Of a DNA stretch of 64,000 bases, positions 32,936 to 40,502 are shown in pieces. The stretch covers positions 1 through 64,000 of the forward strand of contig NZ_JACIDN010000007.1 of NCBI RefSeq assembly GCF_014196345.1. The letters are read 5' to 3'. The stretch's first letter is position 1. Each line of letters begins with the position of its first letter. The DNA comes from Methylobacterium brachythecii. Lineage in GTDB: Bacteria; Pseudomonadota; Alphaproteobacteria; Rhizobiales; Beijerinckiaceae. The position numbers and the translations under genes were made by a program. The notes under the pieces were generated by a model. The model was not told where the DNA came from and did not search any database. It saw nothing but the letters and a program-made list of their open reading frames with translations.

Positions 32936-32973
32936 CCGGCCACCGTCAGGGGTATGAACCTGACGGTGGCCGG
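32936..32973. terminator. perfect 15-bp stem hairpin
   Basis: CCGGCCACCGTCAGG (32936-32950) pairs perfectly with CCTGACGGTGGCCGG (32959-32973) around an 8-base loop. There is no long T run on either side, but the stem is exceptionally stable and lies just after the stop at 32920. It is best read as a transcription stop or mRNA-stabilising hairpin for the small membrane protein gene. Confidence 0.6.
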
Positions 32974-33197
32974 GTCACTCTACGCCGACGCGGACGGCGG
33001 GGCGCTGCGCAAACTTTCACCGATCGCGATGTGCGCTATCACGCTTGTTGCGTGAGGAAAGCATTGCTCAATCGCATCGGGTGGGGCTGAACGACATCTC
33101 GCGGGAGATGACGATGGTCGCCGCGGTTGCCTGCTTTTTGAACCTTCGGGCAAAGGTCCACCCAACGACCATCGCGCCGTATGCTGGAAGCGTCGGT

Positions 33198-33446
33198 ATG
33201 AGCGACGGGCCTAGATGCCCTCGCCCGAAGACGGCGTATACCCTGCGCAAAATGGGCCACCACGACTACACTGTGATGGACGGAAAGACTGCCGTGGGCC
33301 ACGCCTTCGGCCTCGAAGCTTTCGTCGAAGGAACGTTGCTCTGGACCGTCAGAGCTTATGACGTTGATCGTGAGGTCTATTCACTCCAAGACGCCAAAGA
33401 TTGGCTCTCGGGAGGCGATCCACCGCTGCCCGATGAGGCCGTCTGA
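33198..33446 (+). CDS. small protein, unknown
   Basis: An 82-residue protein (SDGPRCPRPKTAYTLRKMGHH, VMDGKTAVGHAFGLEAFVEG, LLWTVRAYDVDREVYSLQDAKDWLSGG). The beta-rich middle and a closing helix suggest a small folded domain, but no family is recognised. The ATG at 33198 was preferred because residues upstream in the frame read as non-coding; GGAAG lies about 10 bases before it. Confidence 0.55.
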   Translation: MSDGPRCPRPKTAYTLRKMGHHDYTVMDGKTAVGHAFGLEAFVEGTLLWTVRAYDVDREVYSLQDAKDWLSGGDPPLPDEAV

Positions 33447-33611
33447 CTGTCGTGCTGAGGGTGCATCTCTTCCATCGTGAGAAGCGGCAGGGCCTGTGGC
33501 GGCCTCACATCCGTTCTCGCGCTCGACCCGTGCATATTCTTCGTCGGTCGGCGTAAAACCTTTTTGGAGTGCCAAACCCTACGCAGTCAAGCGATACGGT
33601 GCTTGGAACGG

Positions 33612-33860
33612 CTAATTCTGTGGCTGCTTGCCACCGCTCCGATCGTTCGAGAGCACAAGGCGCTTTAAGATCGAGTCGAATTTCTTGTCCTTCTCCACAC
33701 CGTCGACGATTGCAGCGGTCGCAACCAAGTCGCGTTGCAAGTCCTCATCGAGAAATCGCCAAGCGAGAACGACAGCCGCGCCCAACTGGGCGAGCGCAAC
33801 CTTATCCTGTTCGCCGTACGTTTCGATGATGGCAATTTCCTGCGCGGTCATCCGGGCCAT
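33612..33860 (-). CDS. small helical protein, unknown
   Basis: An 82-residue protein predicted all-helical (ARMTAQEIAIIETYGEQDKVALAQLGAAVVLAWRFLDEDLQRDLV...). Not recognised. It ends in a basic, polar tail. It is transcribed in the same direction as the DUF3618/DUF1469 group just to its right and may belong to that unit. Confidence 0.6.
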   Translation of the reverse strand: MARMTAQEIAIIETYGEQDKVALAQLGAAVVLAWRFLDEDLQRDLVATAAIVDGVEKDKKFDSILKRLVLSNDRSGGKQPQN

Positions 33861-33928
33861 AACCTTGTGATCTTCACCGAGATCGGGTCGCTGCCGGGAA
33901 ACGATTCCTCCAGCGCGTCGTCAAGCTT

Positions 33929-34279
33929 TTAGTTCAATCGGTCCGGGTGGTTGCCGGCGACGTGCCGATCCGACGTTTCAAGCGGATCAACTTCAGCAGT
34001 GATCCTAGGCCGACGGCGGTCGCCTCGCACTTTGAGTACGTCGGAAGCTAGGAATGCAAGACCAGCCCCTATGAGTAGGACTGGGACCGGATCTTCGCGC
34101 AGAGTTCTCGCAAGATTATCGAAAGTCGAGCTTAAATTGCCCCGTGATGCTTGAGCGCTAAGAATGCCACGTCTTAGGCTCGATAGGTTCAACCGCGACT
34201 GCAAGTCGGAGAGCGTGCCTTCCAGTCGGTCGCGCGAGGCCTCGACTTCGCGCTCTAATTTTTCCCCCGATTTGCTCAT
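33929..34279 (-). CDS. DUF3618-type membrane-associated protein
   Basis: A 116-residue protein: the N-terminal coiled segment SKSGEKLEREVEASRDRLEGTLSDLQSRL is the DUF3618 signature, followed by one membrane helix (about 67-84, PVPVLLIGAGLAFLASDVL) and a charged tail. DUF3618 proteins usually sit next to DUF1469 proteins. Its ATG overlaps the stop of the DUF1469-like gene. Confidence 0.78.
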   Translation of the reverse strand: MSKSGEKLEREVEASRDRLEGTLSDLQSRLNLSSLRRGILSAQASRGNLSSTFDNLARTLREDPVPVLLIGAGLAFLASDVLKVRGDRRRPRITAEVDPLETSDRHVAGNHPDRLN

Positions 34280-34671
34280 TCTTCCAATCGCTCCGTGATC
34301 ATGGTGGCGTCCTGGCGGACCTGTCGTTCCGTTCGGCTCGGCTCCAGTCCGGAAACCGAAGCCCAGCTACTTCCTACCAAGGCAAACCCGATGGCGACGG
34401 CCGCGAACGCCCCGCCCACAACGAGCGCAGATAGTGCTTCCGAGTGGAAGAAAACGGCCAAGCCTTTTACGAGAGACACGAGGAGGGTCAGCAGACCCGC
34501 GATGGCGAAGATGCTAGCCAAGATGATCAAAGTGAGCGCAAACACTAGTTGCCGCAGGCCAGCTGTCACCTCGGTTTGAAATAGCTTCACCTCTGTCGTG
34601 ACGAGCTTCTGCACTCCGCGAATGACATCTCCGAGAAGGTGGGGAACGCTGCGAGGCTTTTGATCTGACAC
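34276..34671 (-). CDS. DUF1469 (phage_holin_3_6) membrane protein
   Basis: A 131-residue protein with two adjacent membrane helices (about 45-72 and 80-106). N-terminal SVPHLLGDVIRGVQKLVTTEVKLFQTEV matches the Phage_holin_3_6 / DUF1469 family. Despite the name, these are usually bacterial envelope-stress proteins rather than lysis proteins. It forms a three-gene unit with the DUF3618 and ElaB-like genes. Confidence 0.8.
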   Translation of the reverse strand: MSDQKPRSVPHLLGDVIRGVQKLVTTEVKLFQTEVTAGLRQLVFALTLIILASIFAIAGLLTLLVSLVKGLAVFFHSEALSALVVGGAFAAVAIGFALVGSSWASVSGLEPSRTERQVRQDATMITERLEE

Positions 34672-34673
34672 AG

Positions 34674-35120
34674 TCAGGTTCCACTTCCGGGCGTCGCGGG
34701 CGTTTCAATCGGCACGACTGCTCGAGATCTCGGGACGGGTCGGGGACCAGCTCCGCGAACGAAACGCACCAAGGCAAAACCAGCCAAAGCGGCGGATGCT
34801 AGTGCGACGCCCGGACGCCGCCGGATAGCAGCCTCGACCTCATCGTAGAGTTCGGTCAGCGTGCGGCGATCAATGTCTGCGGCGAGCTCACCAACTCCGT
34901 CGGCAGCATTGTCGAAAAAGGCCTTCACATGAGGCACACGATCGAAGCTCGAGCCGCTGTCTCGGATAACGTTGGCAACGTCCGACACAGCTCGAACGAT
35001 GTCTTGCTGGCGATTTCGGGCATAGCCGGCGGTTTGTTCTCGAATGGCGGAAGCAAAATCTCCCTGACCGCGCCCTAAAGCATCAGCCGCATCTGCCGCC
35101 GGTTGCGAAGGGTGAGTCAT
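34674..35120 (-). CDS. ElaB/DUF883-like membrane-anchored protein
   Basis: A 148-residue protein with a long helical hydrophilic N-terminal part (ADALGRGQGDFASAIREQTAGYARNRQ...) and one membrane helix near the C-terminus (about 110-125, VALASAALAGFALVRFV), followed by a Pro/Arg tail. This resembles ElaB/YqjD/DUF883 proteins that tether to the membrane in stress. The start at 35120 (MTHPSQP) is the second ATG of the frame and is favoured by position in the divergent promoter region. Confidence 0.7.
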   Translation of the reverse strand: MTHPSQPAADAADALGRGQGDFASAIREQTAGYARNRQQDIVRAVSDVANVIRDSGSSFDRVPHVKAFFDNAADGVGELAADIDRRTLTELYDEVEAAIRRRPGVALASAALAGFALVRFVRGAGPRPVPRSRAVVPIETPATPGSGT

Positions 35121-35263
35121 GTCGAATTCCTGCGCTAGAGCCAACTGGAAACCGTGGCGGCATAGGTCGGTTCCTCAACCAGCGCGCTGTTATCGATGGG
35201 TCCAAAGGCGATCGACGGCGTTGGACAAGAGACACTCACCTGCATGGAGTGGTGGAGATCGAC

Positions 35264-35626
35264 ATGGACGAGAACCGCATCACGGGCGAGATCAAGAAGG
35301 TTGCCGGCCAAGTCGAGGGCGCCGCTGGCAAATTAACCGGTGACAAATCGACTGAGGCGGAGGGGCGAGCTAGAGAATTGGAAGGGACGGCTGAAAATTT
35401 AGTCGGGCAAGCCAAGGATGCCGTCAGCGACGTAGCTGACCGAGCTAGCAGCATCGCCAAGGACGCGATCCGGGCCGGGCGAGAGAGGTTGCCAGACGCT
35501 GACGAAGTTTACCGCCGTGGTAACCAGGCGGTTCGGAGCCCGGTCGAAGCAATGCCATTCGCTTCGCTCGTTGTGGCACTTGGCGCGGGTTACTTGCTCG
35601 GCCTGTTGATCCACCGGCGAGGCTAG
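35264..35626 (+). CDS. CsbD-family stress protein with C-terminal anchor
   Basis: A 120-residue protein. The N-terminal half is a CsbD domain (ENRITGEIKKVAGQVEGAAGKLTGDKSTEAEGRARE), the second half is a helical extension, and the C-terminus is a membrane segment (about 98-117, FASLVVALGAGYLLGLLIH) in DUF883 style. CsbD proteins are induced by general stress. The gene diverges from the ElaB-like gene, so a shared stress promoter region at 35121-35263 is likely. Confidence 0.8.
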   Translation: MDENRITGEIKKVAGQVEGAAGKLTGDKSTEAEGRARELEGTAENLVGQAKDAVSDVADRASSIAKDAIRAGRERLPDADEVYRRGNQAVRSPVEAMPFASLVVALGAGYLLGLLIHRRG

Positions 35627-35676
35627 CCTTTCTGACCGATGCGGGAGCCATAGATTGCGGCGCTTTCAAAGAGGCA

Positions 35677-35892
35677 ATGGCACCCCTCCCGCAGATCGCG
35701 CGGGATGAGATCCCGAAGGACGGCGACCGGCAGGCTTATGCGGTTCTTGGTCGAGATAGGGCCAATGTCGCCGTCCACACTCCCACACTGACATTTGCTG
35801 GACCTTGGACTGGCGAAGTCGCGCTGCTGATGGATCAGTTGCCCGGGCAAATCCAAATCGAACTCAACGAAGACCCTAATGGGATAAATTAA
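35677..35892 (+). CDS. possible small protein
   Basis: A 71-residue frame (APLPQIARDEIPKDGDRQAYAVLGRDRANVAVHTPTLTFAG...) with GAGG 6 bases before the ATG. The composition is protein-like and the frame ends just before the next gene's ribosome site, but no family is recognised. It may be a decayed fragment. Confidence 0.4.
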   Translation: MAPLPQIARDEIPKDGDRQAYAVLGRDRANVAVHTPTLTFAGPWTGEVALLMDQLPGQIQIELNEDPNGIN

Positions 35893-35902
35893 GGAACGTT
35901 AT

Positions 35903-36085
35903 TTGGCCGAGTATCAAAGCAAAGAGCGAATTCGGGCCGAGGCCGCTTTTGCCAAAACGCTGGGTGGTTCCAATGAAAAATCCTTCGTCGAGCCGTTGGT
36001 CAGCAAAACAGATCAAAATACGGCTCGCCTGAAGGCGGCACGCCTGGCGAGGGATGGTTCTACATCAGAAATAAAGAAGCCATGA
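35903..36085 (+). CDS. small basic protein with TTG start
   Basis: A 60-residue hydrophilic protein (AEYQSKERIRAEAAFAKTL, EKSFVEPLVSKTDQNTARLKAARLARD). AAGGA lies 7 bases before a TTG start; no ATG is available in the frame. The style is typical of short cytoplasmic proteins of unknown function in Hyphomicrobiales. Confidence 0.6.
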   Translation: MAEYQSKERIRAEAAFAKTLGGSNEKSFVEPLVSKTDQNTARLKAARLARDGSTSEIKKP

Positions 36086-36126
36086 CGCCGGCAGCGCAGA
36101 CGTCCAGGCGCAGTCAGGCCTCGACC

Positions 36127-36234
36127 TCACCAAAAGCCTAAAGACCGCCCTGACAACCAGACGAAATAGCCGACCAGCAATCCGGCGGCCGAGCCGGCCA
36201 GATACAGCGGCGTGAGCATGACGATCTTGTCCAT
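36127..36234 (-). CDS. 35-residue single-TM micro-protein
   Basis: Read directly from the bases: MDKIVMLTPLYLAGSAAGLL then VGYFVWLSGRSLGFW and a TGA. One membrane helix (about residues 9-27) with a basic C-terminal end. GAGG lies 9 bases before the ATG. No known family; small membrane peptides like this are easy to miss. Confidence 0.55.
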   Translation of the reverse strand: MDKIVMLTPLYLAGSAAGLLVGYFVWLSGRSLGFW

Positions 36235-36264
36235 AGGATCAGCCTCGGCGTACGGGGGGCTTCA

Positions 36265-36468
36265 CTAGGCAGACCGCAGCGTCCTGCTCTCGCCGTCGGC
36301 AACGCACCCGCTGCTGCTTGATGCAACAGAATTCGACCTCTGTATCGACGTCCGCCCTTCGACCCTCGCTATCTGCAAACCATGCCGAATGAGCACTTGG
36401 TCGGTCTCATCGAGGCGCTGCTCAGCTAGACGGAGCCGCTGCGAGAGGCTCTCTTCCGTCTCGCGCAA
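36265..36468 (-). CDS. possible small coiled-coil protein
   Basis: A 67-residue frame with a clear heptad-like helix at its start (ETEESLSQRLRLAEQRLDETDQVLIRHGLQIARVEG) and a low-complexity Ser-rich end. It would need a TTG start. The helical part looks genuine, the remainder less so. It may be a decayed gene. Confidence 0.35.
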   Translation of the reverse strand: MRETEESLSQRLRLAEQRLDETDQVLIRHGLQIARVEGRTSIQRSNSVASSSSGCVADGESRTLRSA

Positions 36469-36586
36469 ATCACTGGCAATTCGCTGGGTCAGGATTCGAC
36501 ATAGCTAATCCAGTATCGAGTGTCTCCACGGTAGTTAAGCATTAACGTACCTACCTCTTGGGGAGTTTAGGCAGACGTGAGCGGTG

Positions 36587-36802
36587 CTATTGAATGGAAA
36601 CAGCCATCGGATCCTCCATTGGCGGCGGATTGTCCTTGGCGAACCAGCAGCTTAAAATAATAAGCCAAAGCGCAGCGAGAATCAGTGCAATTACCATGAG
36701 TATATTTGTTAATATTTTAGCGTGGGCACGCAGAGCATGGATGATCGCTGCGCCCAAACTCAATGTACAAGCCTGAATGGCTAATGCGTGAACGGAAGAC
36801 AT
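36587..36802 (-). CDS. possible small two-TM protein
   Basis: A 71-residue frame starting MSSVHALAIQACTLSLGAA with two hydrophobic helices (about 4-22 and 33-55, LTNILMVIALILAALWLIIL) and a Pro-rich acidic tail. It lies in AT-rich sequence unlike the surrounding prophage. No Shine-Dalgarno sequence is evident and the ORF could extend upstream to a TTG. Uncertain. Confidence 0.4.
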   Translation of the reverse strand: MSSVHALAIQACTLSLGAAIIHALRAHAKILTNILMVIALILAALWLIILSCWFAKDNPPPMEDPMAVSIQ

Positions 36803-37098
36803 TGCAGAACACGCCACCGAATCAGATTCCGATACACGTTTTATATCCAAAAACAGTCCAGCGAGTAGTGCTCTGGTGCACGAGTTTTGCTTTGTGCCCT
36901 ATTGGCTACACATTCTCTGTGACGGCCACTTCGCGATGGAATTGTTCAAACGGCTTTCCGCATCCGCCTCAAGCCCCTTCGCGACGCGGACTTCCTTGAC
37001 CATGTCCAACATCGCGACCTTGGGGGCCCGCGCGCCGAACCGCAGCTGATGACGTATTTCGACATACTGCGTTGCTGGGTCGCTGGCGGTTGCCAGTG

Positions 37099-37273
37099 TT
37101 AGGCTGCCTTCTCCACATCCTCCAGACCAATCCGGATATCCGTACCGCGCCCCATTAAACTCAACTCAACGATCGCCTCGCTCTTATCCCCATCGATCGC
37201 GATGAGCCGTCCGGTAAACATCGAGAACTGGCCGGAGGTGATGCACACTGCATCGTCGCAATGCCGTCCGTGG
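37099..37273 (-). pseudogene. degraded copy of the NusG-like gene 3' end
   Basis: The minus strand encodes DDAVCITSGQFSMFTGRLIA, IDGDKSEAIVELSLMGRGTD, IRIGLEDVEKAA and a TAA. This matches the KOW-domain end of the intact NusG-like gene at 40503 (SLMGRGTEIRIGLEDLEKVA) almost residue for residue. No NGN domain precedes it; upstream the sequence becomes the end of the 37274 gene. A further minus-strand open stretch at about 36911-37096 (APKVAMLDMVKEVRVAKGLE) may be another gene remnant. Confidence 0.8.
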
Positions 37274-37990
37274 TTACGGATGAGGAACTGGCGACGGTTC
37301 GCTGCTGAAGTTTTCGGGCTGGGGGGCTGGCTTGACGGATGGCTTCGTCGGTTCGATGCGCTTTACTGCAGCTTTGGCACTCGGCTTCGTATCGGCTTGC
37401 GGCTTAGGCGCCGTATTCGTCTCGGGCTGCGTGGGAGCGATCGGAGCAGCCGGCGCCGAGGAGCCCACATTCACTGAGACGCCGAACAGCCGCCAGCGTC
37501 CGTCCACGGGGGCGAACAGAAGCTCGAAATTAACTTGGGACGGCACGGACGGGAAGAAGCCTGCCATGTGAAGCAGGCCGTTCGGCTCGATCTGCGGCAG
37601 TAGGGTGAGCTGCGGGTCGAGTACAGCTACGCCCGACAGGTCGAGCTTCTGCGCGCGCTGGCTTGCGAAGATCTCGCCGAGTCGAGCGGCATTGTTGGCA
37701 TCGCGAAAGCCCGGCGCCGAGAGATCGCGCAGGACCGTGTAATTGCCGGTCTCGTTAGCTTGATTGAGCGCGAGCAGAGCCGTGCGGATTAGGATCAGTA
37801 CGCCGTTGCGGTCAATTTGAGCTGGACGCGGCTCAGTATTCTGCTGTGCTTGTGCCGGCGGCGATTTTGGCTGCGCCAATGCCGGCATCCCACTAAACGC
37901 GCCCAGCGCGAAAAGCGCAAAAGCAGCGCGGAGCGAACCCTGCGAAGGCTTTAACAGTTTGAACGAACGCGACGTCAGACCTTCGTTCAC
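37274..37990 (-). CDS. secreted partner protein of the YadA-type adhesin
   Basis: A 238-residue protein with an N-terminal basic/hydrophobic signal (about 19-40, ending PALAQ), a folded central part (about 60-165, GVLILIRTALLALNQANETGNY...GRWRLFGVSVNVG) resembling small periplasmic alpha-beta domains (NTF2/DUF3887-like), and a Pro/Ala/Lys-rich C-terminal tail of about 70 residues. Its ATG overlaps the adhesin stop as ATGA, so it is produced with the adhesin. It may assist export or anchoring, as adhesin partner proteins do elsewhere, but that is inference. Confidence 0.7.
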   Translation of the reverse strand: MNEGLTSRSFKLLKPSQGSLRAAFALFALGAFSGMPALAQPKSPPAQAQQNTEPRPAQIDRNGVLILIRTALLALNQANETGNYTVLRDLSAPGFRDANNAARLGEIFASQRAQKLDLSGVAVLDPQLTLLPQIEPNGLLHMAGFFPSVPSQVNFELLFAPVDGRWRLFGVSVNVGSSAPAAPIAPTQPETNTAPKPQADTKPSAKAAVKRIEPTKPSVKPAPQPENFSSEPSPVPHP

Positions 37991-40173
37991 AGCTCGCCCA
38001 TGATTCCGATCCTGCCCCCAACGCCGCCACCAGGGCTTCCGGCAACGCCGCCCGTGATGGCGAGCGGCACGTTTGTGTCGAGGCGGTATGCCACCGAACC
38101 GCCGACGCCATACTCACCCCGGAAGGTCGCGCCATTCAATACGTAGCTCAGGCGTCCCGGGGCGGAGGGGAGCGGGGCACTGGCGAGCGCCATCGCGGAG
38201 GCAATGCCGCGGCGAGCCTCCCTGCGAGATTCGATTGCGTAGCGCGTCAGGTTGCCGAGGCCCGCCTCCAGCGCGCCGACACGGCCGTCGAGTGCGCCGA
38301 CGCTTGCCGGATCGAAGCTCGACGTCGCGAGGTTGCCGTTGGCGTCCGTCGTCACGACGCGGGTCGCACCGGTTTGGGCGGCGAGGCTTGCGGCTGAACC
38401 CACGCCCGCAAGCGTGTAGGTCTGGCTAGCGTTACCGATCGCCACCTGATTGGCGCGAGTTGTTGCTACACCAGTGCCGATCGCAACGCTGTTTGCCTGG
38501 GCTGCGCTGGACCCAAAACCGACAGCAACCGAGTTGGTGCCGGCGGAGGTCGCGGAACGACCCAGAGCGGTGCTGTTCGTGCCTGATGCCGTCGCAAATG
38601 CACCAAAGGCCGATGCTTCGTTTCCGGTAGCCAAAGCATTAAAGCCGACGGCGGTTGTCGGATCACCCGAGGCAACTGCGCCTGCACCGATTGCTGTCGC
38701 GCCGAACTGAGTCGCTCTGGCGTTCGTTCCGATGGCTACCGTCGATCCACCGGTAGCGGCCGCGCCGAAACCGCCGGCCACCGAGCCCGATCCTGACGCA
38801 CTCGGTGCGGCCGCACCGCCAGGATTGTTGGCGACGAATGCACCCCCTGTGCCGTTCTGCAGGGCCGCGATGTCAGCCGTATTTGTTGCCGTCTGACCCT
38901 GAAGCAGACCAATGGCTGCGGTGTTGCCGGCTACCTGTTGGTTCGTTGCGAACAGCTGGCTGCCGTTTACGGCGTCCGTTGAAGTCGAGGCGAGTGATCC
39001 GGCCGCTACTCCGGTCACCTGTCGGTTGCCAGAGGTGCCGCCGACGTTGACGATGGTACCACCACTTGCTGAGCCCACCGTGATGGGAGCGTTGTTGTTG
39101 GCCTGTGTAACAAGGCCCGATTGGCCCGACTGGAGAGCAGCGATGCCGTTAGAGTTGGCTGTGGTGCGGGTATCCAGATTGCCGAGAGCGCCATCGACTG
39201 TCGTGAACTGCGCGCCGCTACCGAAGGTGTAGGTAGGTCCCGTGAATGTACCAGTTCCAGTGTTATAGGCAGCTCCGCCGCCTAAGGCCGCCGCCGTTCC
39301 AGCAATGGCGCTCCCGTTGTTGATGACGTTCTGATTGGTGGTGAAAAGCTGCGCGCCGTTCACGGCATCCGTCGACGTCGAGGACAGCGTACCCGCACCG
39401 ACATTGACGATGCGTCGCTCGTTACCGACTGCGCCGACCGAGACGGTATTGGCTTGATTGGCGAGCGAACCGACACCGAGGGCAACGCTGTTATCAGCGG
39501 TGGCTGAGCTATTGGTCCCAATGCTAACTGCCGTAAAGCCGCTTGAGGCGGCGTTGTTGCCAATCGCTATAGCACCAGTGTTCGAGGCATTCGCGGGAGT
39601 AACGGTGCCCCCGCCCAATGCGAGCGAAAAATCGCCTGATGCGATCGCACCGCGGCCGAATGCGGACGCTGAATTACCGCTAGCGATTGTGCCCTGGCCG
39701 ATCGCCGTTGCGTTGTTTGCGTTGGCACGAGAGCCTTGACCAACAGCAGTTGCGTTGGGCTGATTAGCTCCCGTTCCGGCCTGGGCATCTTGTCCAACAG
39801 CCGTGGCGCTGGCTTGAACTCCGGCGTTGCCGCCCGTGCCAGCGCGACTGTTCTGACCGATGGCGGTAGAATTTTGCCCGTTGGAGCCGCCTGCGATCGC
39901 TCCCTGTCCAAGTACTGTACTCATGGCGCTACCCGATGACGCTGAGTCACCGATGACCGTAGTGTTCAATCCGGATGCGAAGGCACCTGGGCCACATGCA
40001 AAGGCTCCCGGGAAAGCCGCTGAGGCACTACCGCCGTTTTCCAGTGTGCAAGTGGTCTGGGACCACGCCGGACGCGTGGCCACGGTCATCATCGCGCAAG
40101 CAGCAAGCGCAACGACAGAACATGAAGCGACGTGGCGCTTTCGCAGAAACGGACCCGGCACGGCGTCACGCAT
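37987..40173 (-). CDS. YadA-type trimeric autotransporter adhesin
   Basis: A 728-residue surface protein. It has a long signal peptide (residues about 1-38), a head of repeated 14-residue YadA_head motifs (TAIGQNSRAG, ATAIGQGTIASGNSASAFG), two neck motifs with ERRIVNVGAG and STDAVNGAQL / STDAVNGSQL, a second head block (about 470-590), and a C-terminal YadA anchor (ending GVGGSVAYRLDTNVPLAITG). Trimeric autotransporters mediate adhesion and autoaggregation. The start at 40173 is preferred because a G-rich ribosome-binding stretch precedes it; an in-frame ATG at 40197 is the alternative. Confidence 0.88.
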   Translation of the reverse strand: MRDAVPGPFLRKRHVASCSVVALAACAMMTVATRPAWSQTTCTLENGGSASAAFPGAFACGPGAFASGLNTTVIGDSASSGSAMSTVLGQGAIAGGSNGQNSTAIGQNSRAGTGGNAGVQASATAVGQDAQAGTGANQPNATAVGQGSRANANNATAIGQGTIASGNSASAFGRGAIASGDFSLALGGGTVTPANASNTGAIAIGNNAASSGFTAVSIGTNSSATADNSVALGVGSLANQANTVSVGAVGNERRIVNVGAGTLSSTSTDAVNGAQLFTTNQNVINNGSAIAGTAAALGGGAAYNTGTGTFTGPTYTFGSGAQFTTVDGALGNLDTRTTANSNGIAALQSGQSGLVTQANNNAPITVGSASGGTIVNVGGTSGNRQVTGVAAGSLASTSTDAVNGSQLFATNQQVAGNTAAIGLLQGQTATNTADIAALQNGTGGAFVANNPGGAAAPSASGSGSVAGGFGAAATGGSTVAIGTNARATQFGATAIGAGAVASGDPTTAVGFNALATGNEASAFGAFATASGTNSTALGRSATSAGTNSVAVGFGSSAAQANSVAIGTGVATTRANQVAIGNASQTYTLAGVGSAASLAAQTGATRVVTTDANGNLATSSFDPASVGALDGRVGALEAGLGNLTRYAIESRREARRGIASAMALASAPLPSAPGRLSYVLNGATFRGEYGVGGSVAYRLDTNVPLAITGGVAGSPGGGVGGRIGIMGEL

Positions 40174-40197
40174 CGAAGCCCCCCCCAAAAAACGCAT

Positions 40198-40502
40198 GAA
40201 GCACTAATTCAAGGGCACCCCTCAATTCCTCTTCGAGAGGATAAGTAGCCCTTCGCCTCTGCTATCCCAATTCGCGCAGAAACACTGCTCATCAAGTACT
40301 CTGCGAGGGGTGTTTCTCATCAATCTTTTTAACTGTTGCGAGGCCGCCACAGTTAAATTGGAGCAGTATAATTTCTGCACAAATACAATAAATGTTTTAT
40401 GCGAAAGAATAATCTTAAATATTGCTAATATTTGCCCGGTAGGCGGCAGCGGATCAAATGACGGAAATTGTTTTGCGAGTTCTGACCCTAAGTCGATCGA
40501 CC
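40198..40502. other. 305-bp AT-rich intergenic region upstream of the adhesin
   Basis: No gene is seen. The stretch 40260-40480 is clearly AT-richer than the surrounding sequence, with runs such as TTTTTAACTG and AATAAATG. It must hold the adhesin promoter, or the leader through which transcription from the NusG-like gene passes. No clear ops element for an RfaH-like factor was found. Confidence 0.5.

Noticed and set aside
34276..34671. DUF1469 'phage holin' as part of the phage lysis system
   Set aside because: It lies far from the lysis cassette with DUF3618 and CsbD-type genes, the usual bacterial envelope-stress setting; the lysis holin is at 2736-3323.
40430..40455. Possible ops-like element (GGTAGGCGGCAG) near the NusG-like gene
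   Set aside because: It does not fit the ops consensus GGCGGTAG and is on the strand opposite to the adhesin transcript.
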